From contig JBAXJB010000019.1 in assembly GCA_037138055.1 (NCBI GenBank), positions 1 to 27,450 of the forward strand: 27,450 nucleotides of DNA. The letters run 5' to 3'. Below the pieces are notes generated by a model. That model worked only from the letters and a program-made list of their open reading frames with translations, did no database searches and had not been told where the DNA came from. Made by a program: the position numbers and the translations under genes. This DNA is from CAITNM01 sp037138055 (GTDB lineage Bacteria; Pseudomonadota; Alphaproteobacteria; Paracaedibacterales; CAITNM01). This document shows, piece by piece, positions 6,790 through 14,622 of the stretch (positions are counted from its first letter, which is position 1; every line of letters begins with the position of its first letter).

Positions 6790-7887
6790 TTAAAGAACGC
6801 CACGTTTTTCTTGGTCACGTTCCATTGATTCAAACAATGCAGAAAAATTTCCCTCTCCAAAGCCTTGGTGGCCTTCACGTTGAATAAGCTCAAAGAAAAT
6901 TGGCCCAATAACTGTTTCCGTGAAAATTTGGAACAATATTTCCTTGCGATCTCCATCAACTTCACCATCAATCAAAATTCTATGTTTTGTTAATGTTTCA
7001 TAGTCTAAATTCAGAGTTGGGAAGCGTTCGCGCACAACTTCGTAGTATGTTTCACTAATATCTAAAAACTTAATGCCGTGTTGTTTGATTGTGTTAACGC
7101 TTTCAACAATATTTTTCGTAGTCAAGGCTATGTGTTGAATGCCTTCACCTTTGTATTCGCGTAAATATTCAGCAATCTGCGATGAATCTTCAGTCGGTTC
7201 ATTAATAGGAATGCGAATTTTTCCGCAAGGACTAGTCATCGCGCGACTTAGCAAACCAGTTTTTTGTCCTGTAATGTGGAAATAACGAATTTCACGGAAG
7301 TTAAATATTTTCTCATAGAAATTAGCCCATTTAGTCATTTGACCTTGAAAAACGTTGTTCGTTAAGTGGTCAATAATTTCAAGTCCATTACCCTTAGGAT
7401 TAACATCAACACCAGGTAAAAACTCAAAGTCGTAGTCATAAATTGTTTTTGAATCATAACGATCAACGAAAAAAATCAAACTATCACCCACTCCATAAAT
7501 AGCTGGAATGGTTACTTCTCCATGATTAATCGCAGATTTATAAGGCCTTGCACCCAAAGAAATTGCTCTATTTAAAGCAAATTCAGAATCTTTCACGCGT
7601 ATCGCCATTGCACAAGCAGAAGGACCATGGACCGCAGCAAAGTCAGATGCAAAAGAATTTGGTTCTTTATTCACAATAAAATTAATTTGACCCTGCCTGT
7701 ACAAGAAAACGTTCTTAGAGCGGTGCTTAGCAACCAGTGAAAAACCCAAAGATTCAAACGTCTCAGCTAAACGTTCATCGTCATTAGGGCTTGCAAATTC
7801 TACAAATTCAAACCCATCGGTTTGCATTGGATTGTATTCAGATACATCATCGGTTTGAGTTGGCAAATCATGAACAGCAAAAGACAT
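6790..7887 (-). CDS. hpd: 4-hydroxyphenylpyruvate dioxygenase
   Basis: This is a 365-residue non-haem iron dioxygenase that converts 4-hydroxyphenylpyruvate to homogentisate in tyrosine breakdown. Length and motifs fit bacterial HPPD. The three iron ligands are visible as His174 (EIIDHLTNNV), His252 (GIQHIALTT) and Glu333 (GPIFFELIQREGHQGFGEGNF), and the C-terminal GNFSALFESMERDQ helix that closes the active site is intact. The N-terminal half is the usual degenerate vicinal-oxygen-chelate domain. A strong AGGAGA lies six bases upstream of the ATG. Homogentisate dioxygenase and fumarylacetoacetase genes are not adjacent. In Legionella the homologous enzyme makes homogentisate that oxidises to pyomelanin, so catabolism and pigment formation are both possible here. 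Confidence 0.95.
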   Translation of the reverse strand: MSFAVHDLPTQTDDVSEYNPMQTDGFEFVEFASPNDDERLAETFESLGFSLVAKHRSKNVFLYRQGQINFIVNKEPNSFASDFAAVHGPSACAMAIRVKDSEFALNRAISLGARPYKSAINHGEVTIPAIYGVGDSLIFFVDRYDSKTIYDYDFEFLPGVDVNPKGNGLEIIDHLTNNVFQGQMTKWANFYEKIFNFREIRYFHITGQKTGLLSRAMTSPCGKIRIPINEPTEDSSQIAEYLREYKGEGIQHIALTTKNIVESVNTIKQHGIKFLDISETYYEVVRERFPTLNLDYETLTKHRILIDGEVDGDRKEILFQIFTETVIGPIFFELIQREGHQGFGEGNFSALFESMERDQEKRGVL

Positions 7888-7960
7888 AAATCTCCTAGAG
7901 TTATTTACTAAATTTATTTACAGTAAGCGAGAAATGCCCGTATGCCAAGTCAGAAACCAT

Positions 7961-8461
7961 TTATTTTGTATTTTTGAACCGCTCATTAAGTTCACGGTAG
8001 TGTGCATGACATATGGCAACGGCCAAGGCATCAGCCGCATCGTCAACAACGCCTTTGGGCATAGTTGGCAAAAGCAAAGCCACCATTAAAGCAACCTGGT
8101 GTTTTTCGGCGTGCCCTGACCCCACTACTGATTTTTTCACCTTGTTTGCTGAATATTCAGCCACTTTTAATCCGAATGATGCAGGCGTAAACAAAACCAC
8201 TCCTCGCGCCATGCCAAGCTTCAAAGCAGATGCGGGGTTTTGGTTCACAAAGGTTTCTTCTACAGCAGCTTCATGAGGTTGAAATTGCTGCAATACATTT
8301 AATAATTCCTGGTACAAGGTGTTCAGCCGATTTGCCAATTCTGCCTTTGCATCGGTCTTGATCACTCCATGGGCTACATAACTTAGTGAATTTCCCTGCG
8401 CTTGCACAATGCCCCAACCGGTACGTTGAAGCCCAGGATCAATTCCCAATATTTTGACCAT
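7961..8461 (-). CDS. ruvC: Holliday junction endonuclease RuvC
   Basis: RuvC resolves Holliday junctions made in recombination and repair, acting as a dimer with the RuvAB branch-migration motor. The 166-residue protein has the typical N-terminus ILGIDPGLQRTGWGI and the four acidic catalytic residues expected from E. coli RuvC: Asp8, Glu68 (in AAVEETFVNQNPASALKLGMARG), Asp141 and Asp144 (VVDDAADALAVAICHAH). Length is normal. In many bacteria ruvC sits with ruvA, ruvB or yebC; here it stands alone between hpd, about 70 bases downstream on the same strand, and the divergent ndk. The ribosome binding site is weak. Confidence 0.95.
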   Translation of the reverse strand: MVKILGIDPGLQRTGWGIVQAQGNSLSYVAHGVIKTDAKAELANRLNTLYQELLNVLQQFQPHEAAVEETFVNQNPASALKLGMARGVVLFTPASFGLKVAEYSANKVKKSVVGSGHAEKHQVALMVALLLPTMPKGVVDDAADALAVAICHAHYRELNERFKNTK

Positions 8462-8544
8462 GCATTACCAAAAGATTATATGAACTTGTCAAGCATACCC
8501 GGATGCCATAGAATAGTCACCCTAAGCTCTTATTATAAAGATTT

Positions 8545-8967
8545 ATGAAAACCGAAAAAACACTTTCTATTTTAAAGCCAGACGCCACACGTCGTAACAT
8601 CACTGGAAAAATTAACGCTAAAATCGAAGCTGCAGGTTTGCGCATTATTGCTCAAAAACGCCTTCACATTAGCTTAGCTCAAGCACAAGCATTTTATGCT
8701 GTACATGCTGAACGCGCATTTTTTGGTGAACTTTGCCAATTCATGATCAGCGGACCAGTTGTTGTGCAAGTTCTACAAGGTGAAGACGCAGTAGCTAAAT
8801 ACCGCGACATTATGGGCGCTACAAACCCAGCTAATGCAAAAGAAGGCACAATCCGCCAAGAGTTTGCAGAATCTATTGAAGCAAATTCAGTACATGGCTC
8901 TGACTCTGCAGAAAATGCAGCAAATGAAATTGCTTATTTCTTTAGTGATCTAGAAATCGTTGGTTAA
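8545..8967 (+). CDS. ndk: Nucleoside diphosphate kinase
   Basis: Ndk transfers the terminal phosphate between nucleoside triphosphates and diphosphates through a phosphohistidine, balancing NTP and dNTP pools. The 140-residue length is normal. The N-terminal TLSILKPDATRRN block binds phosphate, and the active-site histidine is His117 in NSVHGSDS. The GATNPANAKEGTIRQEFA stretch matches the nucleotide-binding part. It is the first gene of a plus-strand run: the last eight bases of ndk are also the first bases of the pgsA-type gene. The ribosome binding site is poor (AAAGA). Confidence 0.96.
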   Translation: MKTEKTLSILKPDATRRNITGKINAKIEAAGLRIIAQKRLHISLAQAQAFYAVHAERAFFGELCQFMISGPVVVQVLQGEDAVAKYRDIMGATNPANAKEGTIRQEFAESIEANSVHGSDSAENAANEIAYFFSDLEIVG

Positions 8968-9505
8968 TTTACCCAACATATTAACCGGCGTTCGTTTCTT
9001 TGGAACGCCGGGTCTTATCTACTTATACCTCTGTCAAAATTATTTTTTAGCCTTCTGGGTTATGCTGTTTTTGGGCATTACCGATTGGTTAGATGGATTT
9101 TGTGCTCGTAAATTCAAACAAGAATCACTATTTGGTAAAGTATTCGACCCTATTGCCGATAAAACACTGATGATTGGAATGTTTGCAACACTTGGCTACT
9201 TGAAAGCCCTACCTTTGGCATTTGTTTTCTTATGCTTGGGACGAGACATATTAATTGCCCTTGGCGGGTTTGCAATGATGCGAACAGCCTACAAAAAAGA
9301 TTTATCCCCCACCAAAGCCAGTAAAATTAATACTTTTTTGCAAATACTTTGCATTTTAGTGGTCACTTATCGCTTGCATGCCCCATCTATTAGTCCGCAC
9401 GTACTGTTCAGTGAAAGCGTTTTACTTGGACTTACCAGCTTATTTACAATTGCATCTGGTATGCAATATGCAAAAACCTTTTGGAGATTTCTAAAAAATA
9501 CGTAA
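8960..9505 (+). CDS. pgsA: CDP-alcohol phosphatidyltransferase (PgsA-type)
   Basis: This is a 181-residue inner-membrane enzyme of the CDP-alcohol phosphatidyltransferase family. Length and the N-terminus NLPNILTGVRF fit phosphatidylglycerophosphate synthase, which joins CDP-diacylglycerol to glycerol-3-phosphate on the way to phosphatidylglycerol and cardiolipin. The family motif D-x2-D-G-x2-A-R-x8-G-x3-D-x3-D is complete, with Asp42, Asp45, Asp63 and Asp67. Four to five hydrophobic segments are visible. The start is a TTG inside the end of ndk (TTGGTTAA). This start is chosen because the conserved N-terminus begins right there, and it implies translational coupling. A related enzyme such as a CDP-alcohol-type cardiolipin synthase cannot be excluded. 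Confidence 0.85.
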   Translation: MVNLPNILTGVRFFGTPGLIYLYLCQNYFLAFWVMLFLGITDWLDGFCARKFKQESLFGKVFDPIADKTLMIGMFATLGYLKALPLAFVFLCLGRDILIALGGFAMMRTAYKKDLSPTKASKINTFLQILCILVVTYRLHAPSISPHVLFSESVLLGLTSLFTIASGMQYAKTFWRFLKNT

Positions 9506-9538
9506 GAATTCAAGTATATCTAAAATTTGAACGCATTC

Positions 9539-10504
9539 ATGTTTTTTGCACGCCCTAGAACTCCTACCCGTCTTGAAATATGGCCCACATTTGTTGACGC
9601 CTTATCTACAGTACTAATGGCCATTGTTTTTGTGCTCATGACATTTCTTGTTGCCCAAGTTTTTTTAGTGGAAACAATTAACACAAAAGACACCGAAGTC
9701 GCTAGGCTTCAAGCTCAGCTCAGACTATTTGAAGAAAGTCTTGCAAAAGCAAAAGATAGCCACGACAAAGCATCCGCTAAAGTAACTTCCCTTGAAGAAT
9801 TAATGACCAATTTAAATGCGCAATTAGCAAAAATCACACAAGATTTAGACCTTGAAAAAAATGCCCATACCGATCAACGCACAGCCAATGAGCGCCTAAA
9901 AACAGATCTAGAAAAGCTAGAAGAAAGATTGCGTCAACTGCAGGCCTTATTAAATCAAGCTCAAACCGAAACAACCCAAAAAGATGCGGAAGTTAAAAAG
10001 CTACAGCTAGGCCTTCAAGCGTTAGAAAAAGAACAAGACAAACATAAAGACTCCATAAAAGTTGGGCAGTTTCGTTCACAGTTTTTTGCGCAATTAAAAA
10101 GCATATTGGGTGACCGCAGTGATGTGCGCGTTGTCGATGACCGCTTTGTTTTCCAGTCAGAGGTTTTGTTCACCATAGGTTCAGCAGAGCTTGGTGAAGA
10201 AGGTCAAAAACAGCTAAACGAGTTAATAAAGGCATTAAAAGAAATCGGCAGCAAAATCCCCCCTGAAATTAACTGGATTCTCCGTGTAGATGGTCACACA
10301 GACAAGCACCCCATTAAAAGCACGCAGTTCCCTTCGAACTGGGAACTTTCCGCAGCTCGCGCCATTGCCGTTGTTCAATACATGATTAAAAAAGGCATTA
10401 ATGGTAAACATCTAGTAGCGGCAGGCTTTGGAGAATTCCAACCAATTAATGTGGCAGAGGTTGATCGCAACCGCCGCATTGAATTTAAGCTGGATCAACG
10501 ATAA
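9539..10504 (+). CDS. MotB/OmpA-family peptidoglycan-binding protein
   Basis: This is a protein of about 321 residues with three parts: a short cytoplasmic start followed by one membrane helix (ALSTVLMAIVFVLMTFLVAQVFLV), a coiled coil of about 130 residues (rich in Leu, Lys, Glu and Gln), and a C-terminal OmpA/MotB peptidoglycan-binding domain with ILRVDGHTDKHPI, NWELSAARAIAVVQYMI and DRNRRIEFKL. The IWPTFVDALSTVLMAIVFVLM start is typical of the alphaproteobacterial MotB-like proteins usually encoded beside a MotA/ExbB-like channel gene. No such partner and no flagellar genes are seen here, so this is more likely an envelope-energising protein than a flagellar stator. An upstream TTG (9527) would add four residues; the ATG was chosen. 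Confidence 0.85.
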   Translation: MFFARPRTPTRLEIWPTFVDALSTVLMAIVFVLMTFLVAQVFLVETINTKDTEVARLQAQLRLFEESLAKAKDSHDKASAKVTSLEELMTNLNAQLAKITQDLDLEKNAHTDQRTANERLKTDLEKLEERLRQLQALLNQAQTETTQKDAEVKKLQLGLQALEKEQDKHKDSIKVGQFRSQFFAQLKSILGDRSDVRVVDDRFVFQSEVLFTIGSAELGEEGQKQLNELIKALKEIGSKIPPEINWILRVDGHTDKHPIKSTQFPSNWELSAARAIAVVQYMIKKGINGKHLVAAGFGEFQPINVAEVDRNRRIEFKLDQR

Positions 10505-10529
10505 GGGAAACTACCCACCAGATCCCCAC

Positions 10530-10544
10530 GCCCTTTTCAAGGGC
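10530..10544 (+). repeat. Short palindromic hairpin after the MotB-like gene
   Basis: GCCCTTTTCAAGGGC forms a six-base stem with a three-base loop about 25 bases after the stop. There is no T-tract, so it looks like an intergenic palindrome rather than a simple terminator. Confidence 0.45.
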
Positions 10545-10587
10545 TCAAGGTTGCGACAATTATCTTCATGAGGAGCACACTCCCTCT

Positions 10588-10633
10588 CTCGTCTTCATGA
10601 GGAGCGTAGCGACGTGATGATCCAGTGAGTAAT
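10588..10633 (+). repeat. Dispersed intergenic repeat, copy A
   Basis: This 46-base element (core CTTCATGAGGAGCG, then GACGTGATGATCCAG) recurs at 21461-21507 with one inserted base and one substitution. A partial copy (TCTTCATGAGGAGC) lies 29 bases upstream at 10563-10576. The core AGGAGCGTAGCGACG is like the short intergenic repeats of the GCGAGGAGCGTAGCGACGAA type that I recall from many host-associated bacteria. Confidence 0.85.
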
Positions 10634-10651
10634 TTCCGTATATTACCAATC

Positions 10652-10682
10652 ATAAAAAAAAGGAGAGAGTAAACCTCCCTCC
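10652..10682 (-). terminator. Rho-independent terminator of the ankyrin gene
   Basis: On the minus strand GGAGGG (plus 10682-10677) pairs with CTCTCC (10667-10662) with one G-U pair and a nine-base loop, followed directly by a run of about eight Ts. It begins 25 bases after the ankyrin gene stop. Confidence 0.55.
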
Positions 10683-10706
10683 CCTGCAATTTTATTAAGC
10701 AGTGGC

Positions 10707-11804
10707 TCAGGCCACAGCTGCATCATTCGCTTCTGCTGTCGTCGCTGCGGGTTTCTTTCCTGTTTCGTTCAGATATTTCACAAGCCAAGGGTTTTCAGCC
10801 CATTCTTCTGTACTTGCCCCGCCTTCAATCAACAATTCTATGACTTGATAATTCATCTTCTTTTCTAAAGCAATACCCAACGGTAAGTTACCATCATGAT
10901 CAGGAATATTCAGATCCGCACCGCGGCTGACTAATTTTTCTAACGCTGTTCCTTGATAAAAATGCTCTGTTTTATATATTACTGCCAATAATGCAGGCGT
11001 CTGCCCCAAAAAATCTTGAGTGTTGACTGAATGATAACGTGGAAGTAATACATCAAAAGCATTTTCATATCCACTTGCTACGCTACAGTGAAGAGGAGAA
11101 AATCCTCTTGCTGGCCAATAAAGATTTGGTTTTCGTAAAAGTATATGATTCAAAATAGCAAGATCTCCACCAGACGAAGCAAAAGAAAGAACAGTCAGTT
11201 GAGTAGTATTAGTAGAATCAAATGTAAAAGTTTTATTGATATCTCCCATGCTGTCGATAACCAACTTTGCAAGCGCAACACTCTTTTCACTAGATTTTCG
11301 AAATTGAGATGAAAAACATAAAGCTATAAACAGTTGTGTTTTCTCTGTTTCATCAAAAAATGCAATATCATCAGCACCTAAAAAGAATGCTGATAAGAAC
11401 CCTCTCGCCCGAGCAAGATCTACTTTATCAGCATGAAAGTTCAGATAGCGTAGCTCACCTGCTTTTTCATCTAATTGAATATTTTCTGGATCTAAATATG
11501 TTAGTGGAGATGTCAAAGGGATCTCTGGATAAGGAAGTCCATTTCTCTCCAGATAATTATTATAGGCAGATGTGAAATTTTCATCTGTGAAAGAAGAAAT
11601 AATCGCTTTTTTTTCGCTAAGATCACGAGCTCCACGAAGACTGTCAACAGCCTCTAAAAACATTTCCTTAGGCCATGTTTTGTATTTTGTCGATCTCATA
11701 TGATCTGCACAAAACGAATCAATGACATCTTTTGTCAATTCCATTCCAAAAAGACCACCTGATCCCAAAGTAAAAGTTAATAATACCAATTGTAAAAATT
11801 TCAT
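10707..11804 (-). CDS. Exported ankyrin-repeat protein
   Basis: This 365-residue protein has a signal peptide (MKFLQLVLLTFTLGSGGLFG, cleavage near residue 20). Residues about 22-200 are helical and match nothing I recognise. Residues about 200-330 contain four ankyrin-like repeats: TVLSFASSGGDLAILNHILL, FSPLHCSVASGYENAFDVLL, QTPALLAVIYKTEHFYQ with ALEKLVSRGADLN, and GNLPLGIALEKKMNYQVIELLIEGGA. The tail is Ala/Thr-rich. Ankyrin repeats bind proteins, and exported ankyrin proteins of intracellular bacteria often act on host cells, but periplasmic ones also exist. An AAGGA lies ten bases before the ATG. The terminator of the upstream gene ends only about 22 bases before this start codon, leaving almost no room for a separate promoter. 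Confidence 0.82.
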   Translation of the reverse strand: MKFLQLVLLTFTLGSGGLFGMELTKDVIDSFCADHMRSTKYKTWPKEMFLEAVDSLRGARDLSEKKAIISSFTDENFTSAYNNYLERNGLPYPEIPLTSPLTYLDPENIQLDEKAGELRYLNFHADKVDLARARGFLSAFFLGADDIAFFDETEKTQLFIALCFSSQFRKSSEKSVALAKLVIDSMGDINKTFTFDSTNTTQLTVLSFASSGGDLAILNHILLRKPNLYWPARGFSPLHCSVASGYENAFDVLLPRYHSVNTQDFLGQTPALLAVIYKTEHFYQGTALEKLVSRGADLNIPDHDGNLPLGIALEKKMNYQVIELLIEGGASTEEWAENPWLVKYLNETGKKPAATTAEANDAAVA

Positions 11805-11826
11805 TTCGTATAGTTCCTTATTTTAT

Positions 11827-11853
11827 AAAAAAAGAGAGAGCCTCGCTCTCTCT
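11827..11853 (-). terminator. Strong rho-independent terminator
   Basis: On the minus strand AGAGAGAGC pairs perfectly with GCTCTCTCT over a three-base loop (GAG) and is followed by seven Ts. It starts 24 bases after the stop of the Ala/Pro-rich gene and just before the ankyrin gene. Confidence 0.88.
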
Positions 11854-11876
11854 CACATATTTTGTTGTACTGATTT

Positions 11877-12620
11877 TTATTCAGATTTTTTTGCAGCGCC
11901 CACTGTCGCTGGTGTTGCAGCAGCAACCGGCGCATCTGCTGAAGAAGCAGGCGTCACAACAGGAGCAGCAGTAGTATCTGTTGATTTCTCGGCAGATTTT
12001 TCTGGTGCAACAGCAGGCATATCCGTTGCAGGCCCAGCAGTGGCAGTGGCAGCAGCCGCATCTGTTAGTTTAGCTTCTGGTTTAATTTCTTCCTTTGCTT
12101 CTTCTACTTTTTCTGGTGCTGGTGTAGCAGCGACAACTGGTGCTTTTGCCTCTTCAGACTTCGTACCGGCTGCTAATAACCCCTTCACTTCATCTTCAGT
12201 TGGGCAAATGTTAAAAACCAAAAAATCCCCTTGCTTTGAAAGCACTGCGTACAACTTTTTTTCACCCGCAGAAAAATCAAAAGCAACAGGTCCAGAACCA
12301 CCAGACAACTTCGCTTCTGCTTCTTGCATTACATTCATAATGCTTTGTTCAACCGCTTGGTTAATTTTTTCTTTTTTAAAGTGGGCAACACGAACGTACT
12401 TATCACCATCTTTTTTAATCACCACAATATAGTGCTGATCATCAACTTTAATTTTGTCTTCCTGTTGAGATTTGTTGATTTTCTCTAACGCATCTTCCGG
12501 GCTTTTTGCAAAGGCTTCCTTGATTAGCTCTTGACGCTCAGTAAGGGTTGAAACAGATGCCGCTAAGCCAAAGCTCAGTGACGACGCTAGCATTAAACCT
12601 ATTAATAATTTTGATTTCAC
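11877..12620 (-). CDS. Exported protein with Ala/Pro-rich tail
   Basis: This protein of about 247 residues has no family I can name. The best start is GTG at 12620, because AGGAG lies five bases upstream. That gives MKSKLLIGLMLASSLSFGLAAS, a classic signal peptide; an in-frame TTG five codons earlier lies before the ribosome binding site. After the signal peptide, a small folded domain of roughly 120 residues (through HYIVVIKKDGDKYVRVAHF and KKLYAVLSKQGDFLVFNICP) could be a Cache-like or similar alpha/beta domain, though this is weak. From about residue 155 to the end the sequence is Ala, Pro, Thr and Glu-rich and probably disordered or wall-spanning. It lies downstream of the UbiH-family gene, with its own terminator at 11827-11853. 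Confidence 0.7.
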   Translation of the reverse strand: MKSKLLIGLMLASSLSFGLAASVSTLTERQELIKEAFAKSPEDALEKINKSQQEDKIKVDDQHYIVVIKKDGDKYVRVAHFKKEKINQAVEQSIMNVMQEAEAKLSGGSGPVAFDFSAGEKKLYAVLSKQGDFLVFNICPTEDEVKGLLAAGTKSEEAKAPVVAATPAPEKVEEAKEEIKPEAKLTDAAAATATAGPATDMPAVAPEKSAEKSTDTTAAPVVTPASSADAPVAAATPATVGAAKKSE

Positions 12621-12697
12621 AAAATCTCCTGACAATATTTTTAAGTAATTCTACCTGAGCCATTATAAGTTGTAAAACTTTTTGCGTGCTCAAATTT

Positions 12698-13843
12698 TCA
12701 AACACCCATGGCTTTTTTCATGAAGAATTTTTTCAAAGGCGGAATTTTTCCAACCACAGCAAGGCCAGCTTGACGAACAAAACTAACCACTTGGCTATCG
12801 CTTTCAAAAAGTCTGGTCAGCCCATCGGTAAAGAAATAGAGCCCTTTGTGGTCTAGTTTACGACGACGGCTATATTGGTTTAACACGTATTCTGATCCTA
12901 AATCTCCCCCTAAATCTTTAGCATCGGCCAATAAATGCGCAATATCTGCCACGTCACGCCAACCCAAATTAACCCCCTGCCCCGCTATGGGGTGCAGTGC
13001 ATGGGCCGCGTCCCCCACCAAAACTGTACGGGGTGCTGTGGCTTTATCTACGGTTAGGGCAATTAAAGGAAATGTCCAGCGAGTACTGTTCAACGTAACT
13101 TTTCCATAAAATGGAAAAATGTCCGTAAGCTTTTGTTCTAATTCAGCAGTGGGAATAGTTTCCCAAAGAGAATCCTTAGGGCCACACCAGACTACCCCTG
13201 ATTGATGCTGCCCATCAGCGGTATCAACCATCGGCAACATAGCAAAAGGTCCTGATGGTTGAAAAACCTCCCACGCCGTTGCTTGGTGGGGCTTTTCATG
13301 GGTAAAATGCGCCACTAAAGCCTTGTGGCCATATTCCTTAGTTTTACTTTTAATGTGTACCTGGCCACGCACCCAAGAATTACGCCCATCTGCACCAATA
13401 ACCAATGGTGCTTTTAAAATACCATGTTCTTTAGTGTGTACTTCCCCGGGCAACAACTGCTGCAGGGTGCAATTATCAAGCACTTCAACCAATTCAGCAT
13501 TTCTCACCCCATCAAATAGGGCATTTATCAGGCAATCGAATTCAATAATATACCCCATAGGGTCAGTCCCTAGGTCTTGATAATCATAATCAAGGGTCCA
13601 AGCAGACCCTTGTTCAAAAACGCGAATATGATTAATTCGTTGAGCCGTAGGCTCCAAGGCTTGCCACAATCCGCAACTTTCTAAAAACCGCTTGGAGCCA
13701 AGAGTTACCGCAATTGTGCGTCCGTCTTTTATAGATGGTTTTGCAAATGCGTTGCGTTCAAGCAGCTGCACTTTTATTCCCAGTTGAGAAAGGCGAATTG
13801 CCAACGCCGCACCAACTAACCCCGCTCCAACAATAATGACCAT
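12698..13843 (-). CDS. UbiH/UbiF/COQ6-family FAD-dependent hydroxylase
   Basis: This is a flavoprotein monooxygenase of the ubiquinone-biosynthesis family that hydroxylates the polyprenylated ring intermediate at the inner membrane, using FAD and NAD(P)H. The roughly 381-residue protein has all three FAD motifs: GxGxxG as VGAGLVGAALAIRL at the N-terminus, the DG motif as LVIGADGRNSWVR, and the GD motif as VLVGDAAHALHPIAGQGVNLGWRD, the family signature. Which ring position it hydroxylates (UbiH, UbiF, UbiI or UbiL type) cannot be read from the sequence. The ATG at 13843 is adopted; a TTG two codons upstream (13849) has a TAGG five bases before it and is a real alternative. The leader region holds one copy of the 33-bp direct repeat. 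Confidence 0.9.
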   Translation of the reverse strand: MVIIVGAGLVGAALAIRLSQLGIKVQLLERNAFAKPSIKDGRTIAVTLGSKRFLESCGLWQALEPTAQRINHIRVFEQGSAWTLDYDYQDLGTDPMGYIIEFDCLINALFDGVRNAELVEVLDNCTLQQLLPGEVHTKEHGILKAPLVIGADGRNSWVRGQVHIKSKTKEYGHKALVAHFTHEKPHQATAWEVFQPSGPFAMLPMVDTADGQHQSGVVWCGPKDSLWETIPTAELEQKLTDIFPFYGKVTLNSTRWTFPLIALTVDKATAPRTVLVGDAAHALHPIAGQGVNLGWRDVADIAHLLADAKDLGGDLGSEYVLNQYSRRRKLDHKGLYFFTDGLTRLFESDSQVVSFVRQAGLAVVGKIPPLKKFFMKKAMGV

Positions 13844-13851
13844 AACCAATT

Positions 13852-13884
13852 TTGCCTAAAATACTTTGCCCCTTTAACATAAGT
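13852..13884. repeat. 33-bp direct repeat, copy 1 (upstream of the UbiH-family gene)
   Basis: Bases 13852-13884 match 14623-14655 at 31 of 33 positions (differences at 13858/14629 and 13865/14636). The common core is TTGCCCCTTTAACATAAGT. Copies are 771 bases apart and enclose the orphan gene at 13954-14490. Confidence 0.9.
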
Positions 13885-13953
13885 CAGTTTGTGGGCAAGT
13901 TCAATTTGTGAGCAAATTTAGTTAATGAATATTTTCAATTTTCACTAATAGGC

Positions 13954-14490
13954 CTAATACACAGACAAAGGAGCCAAGTTATTTCTTAAAAATTCCACAC
14001 ACGCCACATACCACTCAGCAAAATAGTCATTACAGCCCCTGTCACTTTCTGAGTAATCAAAAACAAACACAAAGTCTTCATCTTCGCTAATGCCGTTTAT
14101 ATACACATAGCTATTATCGAATGAAAATGACTTGTCTTTTTCAACAACATCATGGGTTTCAACCGCACTAGGTATTTCTCTTTTTGCACTGTCAAAAGGA
14201 ACACTTTCAACAAAAGCCTTTTGTCTAACAGAAGACATATCACTAACAACAATACATTCTGTGTCAGCCGTCAGCTTTTGGGTCTTTTTCAAACCAAATG
14301 GCACTTCGAGCACACAGGGAATGCTCTTGTCTGTTTTATGTTTCGCGATAAGATTTTCGTAAAAATTGATAAGACGTTGCGTTTCTCCTGCCCTTTTATT
14401 CTCATCTTGTTCAGATTCAGGTGGCAAGCATGCATGAATGCTTCCAACAACATTCACAAAAAGAAATAGAAGTGAGCAGATGATAGTCAT
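13954..14490 (-). CDS. Orphan exported protein
   Basis: This protein of about 178 residues has no recognisable family. The ATG at 14490 follows GAGG with an eight-base gap and is preferred to the GTG three codons upstream, which overlaps that ribosome binding site. A signal peptide is clear (MTIICSLLFLFVNVVGSIHA, cleavage near residue 20). The mature part is acidic at the C-terminal end, with the repeated acidic/aromatic stretch SEDEDFVFVFDYSESDRGCNDYFAEWYVACVEFL split by few basic residues. No catalytic motif is visible. The gene lies between the divergent UbiH-family gene and proC, with a near-identical 33-bp sequence on each side, so it seems to have been added between two older neighbours. 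Confidence 0.6.
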   Translation of the reverse strand: MTIICSLLFLFVNVVGSIHACLPPESEQDENKRAGETQRLINFYENLIAKHKTDKSIPCVLEVPFGLKKTQKLTADTECIVVSDMSSVRQKAFVESVPFDSAKREIPSAVETHDVVEKDKSFSFDNSYVYINGISEDEDFVFVFDYSESDRGCNDYFAEWYVACVEFLRNNLAPLSVY

Positions 14491-14622
14491 CAGATACACC
14501 TCAAAACCACAACTACCAAAATTAGTATATTAATAAGATATTAAATTAGTATTAATTAGTTTTTAATTTCTTATATTAGGTTTTTTGTGTATTTTGAGTG
14601 CCAACCTTATAATACGCTAACC

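Noticed and set aside
9539..10504. Flagellar stator protein MotB
   Set aside because: There are no flagellar genes or MotA nearby, and the long coiled coil fits the alphaproteobacterial MotB-like envelope proteins better.
11722..12432. 236-codon plus-strand frame rich in Ala, Ser and Thr
   Set aside because: It is antisense to the Ala/Pro-rich tail of the exported protein at 11877-12620, which has a signal peptide, a good ribosome binding site and a terminator.
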